A DNA stretch of 64,000 bases, from positions 19,882,501 through 19,946,500 of the forward strand of contig OY987301.1 of assembly GCA_963920635.1 (NCBI GenBank). The letters run 5' to 3'. The DNA comes from Pseudeuparius sepicola. Lineage: Eukaryota > Arthropoda > Insecta > Coleoptera > Anthribidae. Position 1 is the stretch's first letter, and each line of letters starts with the position of its first letter. The notes below the pieces were generated by a model. The model did no database searches. It worked only from the letters and a program-made list of their open reading frames with translations, and was not told where the DNA came from. Below, piece after piece: positions 38,602 through 50,497 of this stretch. A program made the translations under genes and the position numbers.

Positions 38602-39838
38602 TATATGCCCATTGTTAAAAAAAACTGGATCAAAATCGGATGATAAATACAAATTGTATGTGGGTGTTCCAGGTTAAAGTGGGTCTGTATTTCCAACCTG
38701 TTTATAGCTTCCATCATGTCAGATTTCTTACTTTTGTTCAACATTTAGGTGATATCATTTTGACGCTGTATGGCTCGATTCTTCTCGTGAAAAAAAAAAA
38801 CTCTAGGCAAAGGTAGAACTAGATTGAGAGCGAGTGAAAATTTGTATTCCGGCTATGCGTAACCGTTGATTATTTCCTCACTCAACGGCGTAACGTTGTA
38901 GGCTTCGTTAGGTTATGACTGCAAGTTGCAGTCATACAAGATACCATTGGCAAGAAGAGGATATTCATGTCTGCACCACAAGATCAATTTCTACTCACTC
39001 CGCTGTGCTCTGTAGCTCAAAGCATGTTAAATCACAATCAATTTAATTGCAACTCGGTTGAGTTTGGATTCGGTAAACTTAAAAAATCCCAGAATTTTAA
39101 TTGTAACTAATTTGGTAATAAGCACAAACTTTTGAAGTTTGAGGATCGTTGGTACCTACGACAAGTATTTTGTCAGATGAGAACCATAGATAAAGGATTT
39201 ATATGGATGAGAACTGTGCTCTCTCACTGTTGAGTGGCAATACAGGGGAATCCATTTCGATTTAATAAATATAATATCACATCAAGGATAGACAAGGATT
39301 CATCGAATCAAAGTAAATAGTTTAGCCGAGTAAATATGTACTTACGTAAAATCCTGGAATATTTAAGAATACGCTAAACAGTTATTAATTACTACTGCAA
39401 TAATAAAATAAATAATAGGAATGGAAATGTTTTGATTTTTTGACCTAATGCTTTGACAAGTAAAATTGAGGTTAGGATTTGGGTCATTTGGGAATCTAAT
39501 TTCAGTAGAATTGTGGAAACGACCGGGTGCATTCGTTTTAAACCAAAGTGCAACACCAACCAATATGGGATGATTATTACACTAAGCAACACGAATTAGG
39601 GACCACTTCAAAAGTTCATATAAAATACAGAACTGGAATTACCAAGTTTGGTGTCTGTATTTTCAGCTTCAGCTCGTGTGTGGAATATACGATTCCTATT
39701 GAAGGATAAAGATGGAATGATACTCCTGCTTAATAAGTAATAAGTCAGTAAGTTTCCCGAAGTTGAATTATGGCCGCGGAAGTCAGCAGTGGAAGTGGGC
39801 AAGAGAAAGACTCTCGGAACTCGGAGGTGTCCGCAGAA

Positions 39839-39861
39839 CCACAGAATAGGTTATTCTGTGG
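39839..39861. repeat. 10-bp hairpin
   Basis: CCACAGAATA and TATTCTGTGG pair around a 3-nt loop, followed by a C run at about 39873-39886. Confidence 0.5.
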
Positions 39862-39900
39862 CAGAACCCATCTCCCCCCCCCCCCCGCTCGGCAGGCTAA

Positions 39901-40655
39901 TATCAGAGCTGAGCATATAAAACAACCAGCAGTCTAACTCCCCATGGCGGGAAAATTCTGCGCACCTGTTCGCGCAGCCGCCATGTGGGCATAGATTCTG
40001 TTTAGAGAGATATTACAGTGCCGTGGAGTGTGCTTCTTTGTAAATTGTGCTTTTTGCTAGTATCTTTAAATAAAGAATCCCAGGAAGGAGTAAAATCTGC
40101 TTGTGCTTACCACACACTATATACTTTACTAATACTACTCTGTATTTCTGAATTGATTTTCCCGACTACACCTCTGACTTCTATTCCACCAATATGGCTC
40201 AAGGTCATTAAATTTGCGGATGATTTCTGCTCTGATCAGAGCATATAAAACAACCAGCAGTATAACTTACTCTTGAGATATCATCCGCAAATTCAATGAC
40301 CTTGAGCCATATTGGTGGAATAGAAGTCAGAGGTGTAGTCGGGAAAATCAATTCAGAAATACAGAGTAGTATTAGTAAAGTATATAGTGTGTGGTAAGCA
40401 CAAGCAGCTTTTACTCCTTCCTGGGATTCTTTATTTAAAGATACTAGCAAAAAGCACAATTTACAAAAGGCACACTCCACGGCACTGTAATATCTCTCAT
40501 ACAGCCAAAAAAGAACTGCCCAATGCCCAATCGCCCCGACACTGCATCATTTTGACAGAATCTATTTCCACATGGCGGCTGCGCGAACAGGTGCTCAGAA
40601 TTTTCCCGCCATGGGGAGTGACACTGCTGGTTATTTTATATGCTCTGCTAATATC
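39901..40655. repeat. near-perfect 755-bp palindrome
   Basis: The two halves are inverted copies at very high identity, so both strands read almost the same 76-90 codon frame. A GAGCATATAAAACAACCAGC motif stands at the left end, next to the centre, and in reverse at the right end. The centre is CTCTGATCAGAG (40230 region). The inner arms are the best matched, the outer ones have small indels. No known transposase. A recent inverted duplication or a young foldback element. Confidence 0.85.
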
Positions 40656-40795
40656 TAATATGAAGCAATCGGAACCATCCTATTATTTGGGGGCAAGTCG
40701 GCAAGTCACAAGTCAGTCCATTTTTTTTCACGTTTTAGAACATTTTAAACCGATTTAGCGAATATTTTTTGTCTGACAATTTTTTGCCGAAACAA

Positions 40796-41655
40796 TATAC
40801 AGTATGTCCACGGTCCACGGATGGGGTAAATATAAAAGGACAAATGGACCAAAATGTGAAAGATACGAAAAAATGTTATTCTTTATACAAGTTTTTGCTT
40901 GCTTTAAAAATAAGATCCACGATGCCAAAAATTTGTTTTTTTGTACATGCAAAAAATACAAAAACGTAAAATTTGATGAAAAAGTTGGCATTTTATAAAT
41001 TTTAATGCAAAACGTTAAATAAAAACTTGTTTGAAATTTTAAAAGAATTCTTATTCCAGATTTTCAAGGAAACATTTGAAATTTCTGAATTACTCTTTTA
41101 AAACCGAAATTTTTCCAAGTCATATTCTGACTTTTTTATAACAAAAATATTTATTTAGAAAAGTTGTTTAGAATTAAAAGACGTGTCAGAGGGTAATTTT
41201 TGAAGCTAATCCGCCGACTTTGATTTTTCATTTTTTTTACCCATTTAAATCAAAGTCGTCCGATTTGCTTAAAAAGTTACAATCAGACACGTCTTTTAAT
41301 TCTAAACAACTTTTCTAAATAAATATTTTTGATAATTTTAAAAACAAAGGAGTTTCACACTTGGAAATAAAAAAAATCGGAGTTGCCTGATTGTTTGAAA
41401 AGTGACAATCGGACACATCTTTTAATTCTAAACAACTTTTCTAAGTAAAAGTTTTTGATATTTTTGAAAATAAAGGCAGTTTATTCTTGATCGCATTTCA
41501 TGTTATTGTATTTGTATAAAAAAATCGAAAATTCTCTTCGTGGACCATATTTTTTCGAGAAGCAGAAACTTTTATCAAGAATGACTTTTTGTCGAAAAAT
41601 GAAATTTTTGGTCCATTTGTCCTCTTATTTACCCCATCCGTGGACATACTGTATA
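40796..41655. mobile_element. palindromic element, family C, 860 bp
   Basis: Ends TATACAGTATGTCCACGG and its complement; the left arm has a tandem TCCACGG. Both sides continue with GATGGGGTAAATA...GGACAAATGGACCAAAA. Interior arms with AATTCTAAACAACTTTTCTAA occur in both orientations. Non-coding. Confidence 0.85.
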
Positions 41656-42110
41656 TAATACTTCCGATGTGGAATTAATTACCTAAGCGACGTGAAAAGC
41701 TTGCAAACTTTAAATCTTTCTAGCCGTTTTTCATGCAGTTCATACCTAACATTAAATGAGTAGGTAAAAAAGACTCTGTTCAGATAAAAATCCGACAATT
41801 TTTTAGATATTATTATTGTGATTTTTTGTTAGTTTTAGACGTCTTTAAAAAATTCCTGTTTTTTAAATGGCATACCTACTGTTTATAAGAAGTTTTTGCT
41901 CCAAAATTGCTATTTTTACAAAATGTCAAAGTTTGTCTTCAAAATCCGGGGACACCCTGTAATATCAATGTTAAATAATAGCTATGCCGGGTCGATGGCC
42001 CATCAATGCTAAAAAAACAGAATTTTCGAAAAAATAATCAAATTTTAACATTTACTTAATAATTATTATTAGAAAAACTATAACAGATAAATAGGTATAT
42101 ACTTAAAGCT

Positions 42111-42602
42111 TATACAGGGTGTTTCTAAATTATGGTGCCAATATAATATGACCGATAGAAAATGTAATTTTGAACAAAAAGTTTCCTAAAAACATGGGTC
42201 CTAAAATGCATAATAAGAAAGTTACAGGGTGATAAATGTATAGTTTGAAAAACATCAAGTTATGCAATTTAAATGAAACTTAGTGCAATTCTTTATTAAC
42301 AACAATTTGTGCAACAATTTTGTATAAAAACGATTTATTCCCATCGACCAGAGGCGGAGGGGCGGGGTAGCACAATGAGTTTTCTACTCATAACTTAAAC
42401 TAAATCGTTTTTAAACAAAATTGTTGCATAACTTCTGTAGAAGTTATTGCCATAAAGACGCTTTTCAAACTATACTTTCATCACCCTGTAACTTTCTTAT
42501 TATGCATTTTAGGACCTATGTTTATAGGAAACTTTTTATTCAAAATGACATTTTCTATCTATCATATTACGTTGGCACCATAATTTAGGAACACCCTGTA
42601 TA
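42111..42602. mobile_element. palindromic element, family D, 492 bp
   Basis: Ends TATACAGGGTGTTTCTAAATT and its complement. A second inner TTACAGGGTGAT pair lies about 110 bp inward on both arms. Non-coding. A short unrelated repeat fragment follows at about 42645. Confidence 0.85.
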
Positions 42603-42986
42603 ATCATCAGTGTGAGTGAAGAATTATTTTATTAACAGATACGGAGTGGTCCAGTATAAATTGACACCCCATTAACTTTCTTACTTTTCAAGATGGGGAG
42701 TGGTCAACTGTCTCACGCATTCTAAACTAAAATAATGAAATTTACAGAAAAAATTATTGTTACAAATCAATGGAATATCTAAAAAATACAGGCGAACTGC
42801 GTAGTAACTTCAGCATTCAAACTATTTTCAAATTGTCAATAAAATGAAAACAAACCATTTAAGTAGGTATAAAATATTTTTATTTTCAAAACAAATATTT
42901 TTGCTTTGGAATTTTATCAGAAAAGATACCTACGATGAGTATATGTAAATTTATTATACACACATTTGTATCCAAGTGTTTTATTT

Positions 42987-44164
42987 TTAAATTGCAACCG
43001 AAACCACTGATTTCGGTGAGACCTCAGTAATCATAGTCTCTGACCAATTTTTTGGATACAATTTATTCTAGAAGAAAAAATAGGAATTAATATTATGATA
43101 TAGGCAGTACCTATCAATAAAATTAGACCATAGTTCTTCATAATAATTTCAAAAGCAATATCAAATACCAATATCTCACCTTAAAATAAACTTTTTCTTC
43201 GTACCTCCTTTTGGTCGAATTAATATGTAACAAAATTGTTTCAGTGTACCATACTGGTACAGGTGCTAGTTTCATGTAACATTTTGTAGTGTACCTAATA
43301 AAGCAAAAAAAAAATTAAAAACAAATGACCTTTTTAAATATTTGTCTCACCTCTTTGGAGATCGCCCACTATAATCTGTTCTAGATTCAGTGATGATCTT
43401 ATCTACAGCCTCTTCCGTAACTCTAGAAACATAATTAGGTGACAAAACAGCATAAATAGAAACGCGGATAAATATAATATTAAAATATTTAATTTATCTC
43501 TAAGCATATCATTGAGGAAAGGACCCGTATTATTCATTTACTCAATGACTATAATCGTTGACTCAAATATTTCAGTCAAGGCTATAATCGTTGACTGAAA
43601 TCCGAATATTTCAGTCAAGACTATAATATATGCATTTTATTTACGGTTCTGCAATTTCTTTTGTTGAGGTCATGCGAAGGGGCGTATGGGCTGCTACTGA
43701 TTCATTCTTGCTACTTGTTTTTTTCACATTATTATCCTGGCCTCCTAAAATGAATTTTGGCCTATAAGACATTCAAATATCTTCAAACACCTAAGAATAT
43801 AAAAGTATTTAGAGTAGAATAATCGATGCAATTAAGTTCTCATAAATATTATTTTTCTCCTTACTTTAAATAATTTCTAGAAAGGAAGTTGACGATAACA
43901 TATTCATTGTTCATAAACAAATATTTGCTCCAGTGTATTTATAGCGCTTTTGTATTATTCGCAAAATATAAACGGATATTTTATTAACGATTCAATATAC
44001 CTATACTTACTTGTTATTGTTGCTAATTTGTAAAACTCTCCACTAACTTTTCCAAAATTCTTCTCGTGTTCCAGTTCCGTATTTGTTTTTTCGTTTAATA
44101 TAAAATTACCACTGTGACTCTTCATATAATCGTTTTTATTCGGAATTTCATGCTTGGACTTCAT
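42987..44164 (-). CDS. unrecognised 173-residue protein, 5 exons
   Basis: Not recognised. Exons (transcript order) 44164-44011, 43744-43645, 43422-43351, 43294-43180, 43067-42987; intron phases 1, 2, 2, 0; every donor is GT and every acceptor AG, and the frame stays open across all five, which strongly supports a real gene. The protein is hydrophilic, Lys/Ser/Thr/Glu-rich, with no signal peptide or membrane segment; the second half is more ordered (CYMKLAPVPVWYTETILLH). AATAAA signals lie at 42985-42980 and 42955-42950. Intron 2 contains three imperfect copies of a GACTATAATCGTTGACT-like unit. Function unknown; likely cytosolic or nuclear. Confidence 0.75.
43510..43630. repeat. short tandem repeat in intron
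   Basis: GACTATAATCGTTGACT and ATTTCAGTCAAG alternate two to three times, partly as inverted copies. Confidence 0.55.
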
Positions 44165-44760
44165 GTTTTCTATTTGACCTGTTTAGTTCCAAACTGTTAA
44201 CTATTCAAATTTTTTAAAACAAGTTACCCGACGAATTCTTGCCGAGTGACTAAGGAAGTCTCCAATATTCTGGTCTAGTCAGCGAGTTCCAAGATATGAC
44301 GCGATATTTTGTTGTAACAAATAAAGGAACGCCTGATTCACCATTGGTCGGCGACGACCACATATTAATTGTTTAGCAAGTGAGACCTAAATGTATGAGG
44401 TCAGCTTATTATCCGAGTCCGAGCCTCGATTGTTGAAATCTCGATGAAATGCTTAAATTTTTATTCTGGGAACTATGCCGGGCGACATCGGCCTTCATGA
44501 TTGAACAAATCCATTTTTGTTAGATATGAACAGATTTTTAAACGGACCGTTATTCGAACTGAACCATTGGCGAGCATGTTGGGTGTGTGTTATGTGGCAC
44601 CAACAATATTTTTACCGGCGAATAATAACAGATTATGCATAGCCTTATAACAGGTGTGTGCATGAAATGTTTGTATTTGTTCTGTGCAGGGTCCAGAGTC
44701 TATTTTTTGTATTATTTATTCATTCTCGTTTTATAATGTATTGTATAATAGGTAACACAA

Positions 44761-44789
44761 CCATTAAGCACAAAATTTGTGCTTAATGG
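44761..44789. repeat. perfect 14-bp hairpin
   Basis: CCATTAAGCACAAA pairs perfectly with TTTGTGCTTAATGG around one base. A partial extra copy of the arm (TATCCATTAAGCC) lies at about 44820. Confidence 0.7.
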
Positions 44790-45231
44790 ATACAATTATA
44801 TAATTAATTATATAAAATGGTATCCATTAAGCCAAGTGCAGAAATTTTGAACTTTCGAACAAGCGATCGTTTACAACGCATTTTAATTGGAAACTCCCAC
44901 AGGCAGACTACATAGGTATTTATTCTGCCTATATACATAATATAAAATGCGTTCTGAGGATGTCCCGTGCAATCGAGGACGAAAGCGGCGGACGCAGGAT
45001 TCTTCCGGAAGAAACTCAGATTCACCAATGCATTTTATATAAATACCTTGAAATTCAATATGCCTGTATTATTCTGAAACTAAAAAACTTTTACTACATT
45101 TTTTTCGTTATAAAATAAAAGGTATTATTTCTCAAGTGTATGCGTATAGGTTAAGACTCACCCTGTATAGTTAAAACAGATAGGTATCAGTAAAAACATA
45201 CAAAAATGCACGAGTCAATTCATAGATAATA

Positions 45232-45433
45232 ACACAGAAAATATAGTTCCACAACACAAAGCTCCTAGCAATACCTGTCAAATGGACTCCAACAACAGAC
45301 TCCAAAAACAAGCAGATTGTATTTGACAGTGGACCTCAATACCAATGCATTTGGAAAATATTAAGTTTCAAAGTTGGAGTACATTTGACAACTGTCATTA
45401 AAGAGCTCTCTGTTCTGAATATATTTTCTGTGA
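45232..45433. mobile_element. about 200-bp MITE
   Basis: Ends CACAGAAAATATA and TATATTTTCTGTG; inner arms share GAGCTC/AAGCTC and a TGTCAAATG(G/T)ACTCCAAC block. The theme resembles the MITE at 16916 (TGTCAAATGGAG...CCAAC). Confidence 0.65.
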
Positions 45434-46124
45434 TAATAAGAAAAATATAAATATACGAAGTCGGTTCTAAAAATTCTAAAAGTTATTGTGTTAAATCAGA
45501 AAAATTTCAGTGGGTAGGTAATATCTGTTTATGCTTTTACTTCCAAATAATGAAATTTAATTCTAAGAACTGAGGAAGCTGATAGCAAATAAAAAAAAGT
45601 AATCAGTGTATTTCCCATAGTTATTTAGGACGCTCGACCAATTCCCGTAATACCTATTTGCTTCTTATGGGACTCTTCATTTTCTGCGCTCGATCTTTGA
45701 AATGAAATAAAACAAATTGTGTACTTGATAGGACGCGAATGATGTTGGCCCTTTACTTAGGGCGGTAATTGTCTGTGGTTTGTCGCGTAGATCACAACTT
45801 GCACGTATTACTTTCTAAAAAAATCCAATGGTGTTAAATCACAGGATCTTGCTGGCCAGTTGATGTTATCCAAAACTCCAGAATGTTATAGAAAACTGGA
45901 TCTCCAAGATTCGGAATTACCAAGCCGATGGACCGCGGTGCCCATTTCGCTGATATAATTTTTAAAACAATGGTTTCAAAATAAAAAATATAACGAAAAA
46001 CCCTTCTATAAAAACACCTAATTTTCATCTTATGTAAGTATTACTTAGTAATAAAGAAAAATGGGCTTTTTGAGGCTAGCAATAATGAAAGATGGGGTTT
46101 TTCGAGCTAGCGCACGGAAACAGC

Positions 46125-46145
46125 GCACGGAAAAATTTTCCGTGC
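46125..46145. repeat. perfect 10-bp palindrome
   Basis: GCACGGAAAA and TTTTCCGTGC around a single A. The CACGGAAAAAT motif recurs in the MITE at 46514. Confidence 0.6.
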
Positions 46146-46161
46146 GGTGAAAAAAATACCG

Positions 46162-46435
46162 AATATATGGCTTTAAAATAGAAATATACAGCAAAGTAAA
46201 CTAAATTTAAGAAACTCTATATGCTCTCTGATATTTAACATGTACCTATTTTGTATTTTAATTCGTAAGTGTTTCAATATATAGATACATTTCTGTAATA
46301 TTTTTGACGTTTTATTCACCTTATCTGACAATAACTAATTTACAACAAAGCACCTTTGAAATAATTTGAGAGTAACCATGGAAACGCATCATACATACCA
46401 AACACTATATTGTCTGCATTGTTTATTTTTTGTTA
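46162..46435. repeat. dispersed direct repeat, copy 1
   Basis: About 270 bp, repeated at 46684-46932. Both copies contain ATATGGCTTTAAAATAGAAA, ACCATGGAAACGCATCATAC and ACCAAACACTATATTGTC. Each copy carries an RFX X-box-like site. Confidence 0.75.
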
Positions 46436-46513
46436 ATTAAATTTATTATAATATGCCGATAAAATGTTTTAAGTTTCCGTTTTCAAAGAAGTACCTATAA
46501 TAAAAAATATCGT

Positions 46514-46628
46514 TCATTACACGTCCAGAAATAGATTTTTCCGTGCTTGCATGACTTCCCGTGTTCGGCTGCGCCTCACAATTTGTCACGCGCGCACGGA
46601 AAAATCTTTATTTCCAGACTCGTAATGA
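46514..46628. mobile_element. 115-bp MITE
   Basis: CATTAC(A/G)(C/A)GTC(C/T)(A/G)GAAATA...ATTTTTCCGTGC at both ends in opposite orientation. It sits between the two direct-repeat copies; a partial relative (CTTGCAT(T/G)ACTTCCCGTGTTCGGCT) is at about 47437. Confidence 0.65.
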
Positions 46629-46683
46629 AATATACTATTTCAATCTCCAATTTTTTTCGTGCACTGAATAAAAAATAATTAAT

Positions 46684-46932
46684 ATATGGCTTTAAAATAG
46701 AAATATACAAGAAAGTAAACTAGATCTATATGCTATCTGATGTTTAACATGTAGGTACTTATTTTGTATTTCAATTCGTAAGTGTTTGAATATTTAGATA
46801 CATTTCTGGGATATTTTTTTTATCAAACATACACTTATTTAAAACATATCACATATCACCTTTGAAATAGTTTGAGAGCAACCATGGAAACGCATCATAC
46901 ATACCAAACACTATATTGTCAGCGTTGTTTAT
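46684..46932. repeat. dispersed direct repeat, copy 2
   Basis: Second copy of the 46162-46435 repeat, same orientation, with small indels. Confidence 0.75.
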
Positions 46933-47164
46933 TTTCGACTATTTCCCTCGTCTTAATTTCCACCAATCGCAAACGCGCAATTTTGAATTACAAAAATGGT
47001 TTCTAGATGGAAAAACTGTATAACAGCACCTGTCAGCAGTTTTTTCGAGTTTACCCGCGGCAAAACTTGGCAGCTGTTGTATAATAGGTGGTATGTTTTG
47101 TAAGCTATGTGTATGCAGAATAATCTGTTATTTATGAAATAAGTCTTGTCAAATACCATTTGGG

Positions 47165-47357
47165 CATCTAATTTTCCCTGCGAAAAAAATCCAAAAAAAC
47201 ACAATGCTAAGTAATATTTTTTTAACAAAATGCATTCGTGCAGGAGCAAAAATCCTCGTCTTCGACTCGGATTTTTGTTGCCACCAGCACTCATGCTTCT
47301 TGTTAAAATATTACTTAGCAACGTGTTTTTTCGATTTTTTTTTCGGAAAAATTAGAT
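47165..47357. mobile_element. about 190-bp hairpin MITE
   Basis: CATCTAATTTT at both ends in opposite orientation; inner arms share GCTAAGTAATATTTT..AACA and GCAAAAATCC. Non-coding. 47358-48865 shows nothing else I can name. Confidence 0.7.
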
Positions 47358-48869
47358 GCTCTTATGATATTACTTACGACAATAAAAATGTTCCGAGTTT
47401 CTTTCGTTTTTATGTTTATGTTTTATTTTTCCGTACTTGCATTACTTCCCGTGTTCGGCTTCGCCTCACACGAGAATATACTATTATTTCGTAAATCAAA
47501 TTTCGCACAATTACCCAGTCACCGACTGTGCTAAATTTCCTGTTTTGACCCAGACTGCATCCTATATATGTTATTTGCGCATCTCGGCCTTATCTAAAAA
47601 ACGTGCACAGCAACGAAGATATTTGCTTCCACTTCCTCTCCCCTACGCCTACGGGTTGCTAAATGTGGTCATAATTTCATAGTATCTGGCCTATATTACG
47701 TACCACCTGACAGTAGTGTACTGCATTAAAATTTTGATAAAGCAAGTTGCCATTTTCGAATTGGTTCAGTAGCGCGAAAGAATTTTTAGTGACACCATGG
47801 GGACTGAACTGACTGTTCGTCTCCGGCTTCTTCTTTTCGTTATTTATTTTACTAGTAATTTGAGGTAAGTTTAAAAGTACCTGCGTGTAATTACATGACA
47901 CAAATCTCTGGATGAAAACAATTAAATTCTTAGTGGTGAAAGAGATTTTCTGAACTTCGCCATCTGGCTTTATATACATAGTCGCTATTATCATATTTAA
48001 AAGGAACAATATTTCAGAATTTCGAGATGAAAAATGTCTGATTTTTTAAATTAAGTTTCGGTTTTATTATAACTGTTCTTTTAACAGTGGAGGGTGAAAT
48101 ATAAGTGATCCAAATATACAAAAAAGCTTCTTCCATAGGAGGAACATTTCAATACAAACATCTGTAGAGTTCAAGCCCAGAAAAGATTCGTCCTTTTCTG
48201 GGGTTCAAGCATCCTCATCTTCCGACACAATATAGGTGTTAATTTCCCTTTGGAACCAAAATCGATAATCTAAATCTATAGAAACACGTGTCAATCATAA
48301 AACCGCTTTAAATGAAATTCTTACCGAAATAAATGCAAAATAAAAACAGCAAATTTGGCGAGGGTATTAAACGGCTAGGGCGAGTGTAGGCACTGCGCAA
48401 ACAGACGCTATAATCCCCAGTTTTACTAGTATTCTCTAGACTTTGGTTTTACGGAGCCTATTATAGAAAATATAGCATGTTTATTCTGCGACAGTTGTTT
48501 CTACAGACGTAGTAGTAAAAGGGCATCAGCTCAAGGGACGCGTAAAGAGAAATATTCTTAGATAATTAAAAAAATCTGCCTGAAAACTGTCTTAACTGTG
48601 CGAATGGTGAAATTCGTGGAATAAATGTTTGTTACTATTTATAGGATATCCTTTGTGTTTAACCTACTCAAAATTATTTAAGAACTGCTGCTCTACTGGC
48701 TTTAGGCATTTTTGTAAACTAAAGTACTGAAATCACAAAGTTCTCCTGCGGCAATCGGGTTATGTTGCAATCGTAGTAATGTAAAAAAGGAAGCATTTGC
48801 CGAAATAATTATTTTTTCACTTAAAAATCTGAACTCCTGATTGATAACAGTGAAAAGCCAGTTTAGTAC

Positions 48870-49313
48870 TGTAGCAGAGCGTTTGGATTCTAGTGGCCTT
48901 GTTGCGCCGTTGCTTTGGATTTTTGATGTTACTCTGGCACACTAGGTGGCTCCGTGCGCCCGTCCAGCAAAAACAATTTTTTGCTGGCCCAAGTAAAAAA
49001 ACCGCCGCCGCTCGTTTTCGAGATTTCCGATTTATTAGCCGCACTTTTATTATTTGTGAATGTCTATGAGGCTGGCAGCTTTTAGTGTTGTGTCTGCGTT
49101 TATTATTGTTAATAATATAAATAAGTCACCGGCTTAGTGCCAGGTAAGGTTTTGATTGTTAGTGTATTTAGCTTGGTATTGATTATTGTGTAATTTTCCA
49201 GCTTTTCGTAGAAACAAAAACATACTAAAATAAATACAACGCTGTTTCCATCGAGTGGCAAATTTTTTTATTTATTCGCCGCTACGAACCCACCTACCAG
49301 AAATCTGGTCACA
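48870..49313 (+). repeat. 5' LTR
   Basis: 444 bp, TG...CA. Contains a TATA-like AATATAAATAAG in its middle and AATAAA near the end (before ACAACGC). Expected to hold promoter and polyadenylation signals. Confidence 0.93.
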
Positions 49314-49390
49314 TTTGGCGTCCAAAGCGAGGCAGTAGCGAGTATACGAGGTGCGTATACAAAGTATCTACTAGCGGCGAAGAAGAGAAC

Positions 49391-50497
49391 ATGCCTAACA
49401 GACAGGAATATACTCCCAGACCAACTTTAGGGGAGCATGATTACAATCTAAGAAGAAGAGCGTCTTTTTTCAACCAACAGGGGCAAAGAGTACCACAAAT
49501 CCGGGAAAACAGGGGATTCCCGAACGCCGACTTAGAGGTACCCCCACCACCACCACCCTCAACCCCGTGGGATGAACAAGGTAGGCCAACAATGCCATTT
49601 TCTGCGCCTAATTTAGGCGCGCCGTCGAGGTCGGCCCCGGGAGAGTTTCCGAGACTCCAGTCCATGGTGGAGCCCCTTATGCCCCTGTATACCCCACAGG
49701 GCATAACAAAATTAGTTGCTGAGGTTGTAAGGCAAATTAATGACCTCAATGCAGGTGCAAACGCACCAAACTCAAATGCAAATTTCGAAGGCGTAAGTCA
49801 AGAAAAGAGCGAAGAATATCTTTTGAAAAAAATTCCAAAATTTGATAATAAAAATGTACACCCGGTAGACTTTTTAAATATGTTAGAGGAGATAGGAGAA
49901 GTTCATAATATGTCTTATAGAAAATTTGTTTGTATTGTAAATTCACTGTTTGTCGACAAAACGAAGCTGTGGGCGGACGCGTACTTGAGTACTTTTGAAA
50001 ATTATTTACAATTTCGTAATGCGTTTCTAGATCATTTTTGGGGGCAAACCAAACAGCTCCAAGTTAAACTAAAACTAGAATCAGGCTATTTTTCTCAGAA
50101 TAATGGGTCCTTAATTGATCATTTTAATTACTATGTTTCCCTGGCGAAACATTTAAACCCACCTTATGAGCCAGAGCTTTTGATTCAGATCATTTCGAGG
50201 CACTACCCCCCCAATATTTCTGTTTTACTGGTGGGGTCGCGTAGTTTTGCGGAGGCCCTTGAGAAACTGCGTCAGGCTGAATACTATTTCGGCAGATCGC
50301 AAAAGCCGGAAGAAAATGGTTGGGGCCGAAATAGACAAAACAAAGAATTTTCAAACGAGACTCAGGTTACAACGAAAAAATGGTTACCTAATAGTAACAA
50401 GTCGTTTATTCCCAGCAAAAATAAAAATGTATCTTTTTTGGAAATAAATTCTGACGAGATTGAGGAGTCGGGAAACGAGCCGAGTTCCCCGCAATAG
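49391..50497 (+). CDS. gag: Gag polyprotein of the gypsy-type element
   Basis: 368 residues. Forms the virus-like particle in the cytoplasm. The N-terminus is basic and Pro-rich (PPPPPPS near 50-60); the central region (about 135-300) is helical and capsid-like (FLNMLEEIGEVHNM...FLDHFWGQTKQ...LLIQIISRHYP). No CCHC zinc knuckle is seen, which is unusual but known in some gypsy lineages. The C-terminus is hydrophilic. The last 34 nt overlap the pol frame and carry the frameshift signal. Confidence 0.9.
   Translation: MPNRQEYTPRPTLGEHDYNLRRRASFFNQQGQRVPQIRENRGFPNADLEVPPPPPPSTPWDEQGRPTMPFSAPNLGAPSRSAPGEFPRLQSMVEPLMPLYTPQGITKLVAEVVRQINDLNAGANAPNSNANFEGVSQEKSEEYLLKKIPKFDNKNVHPVDFLNMLEEIGEVHNMSYRKFVCIVNSLFVDKTKLWADAYLSTFENYLQFRNAFLDHFWGQTKQLQVKLKLESGYFSQNNGSLIDHFNYYVSLAKHLNPPYEPELLIQIISRHYPPNISVLLVGSRSFAEALEKLRQAEYYFGRSQKPEENGWGRNRQNKEFSNETQVTTKKWLPNSNKSFIPSKNKNVSFLEINSDEIEESGNEPSSPQ

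Noticed and set aside
39363..40758. Mirrored 64-123 codon frames at the palindrome
   Set aside because: Both strands read alike because the DNA is palindromic; no known protein and no start context.
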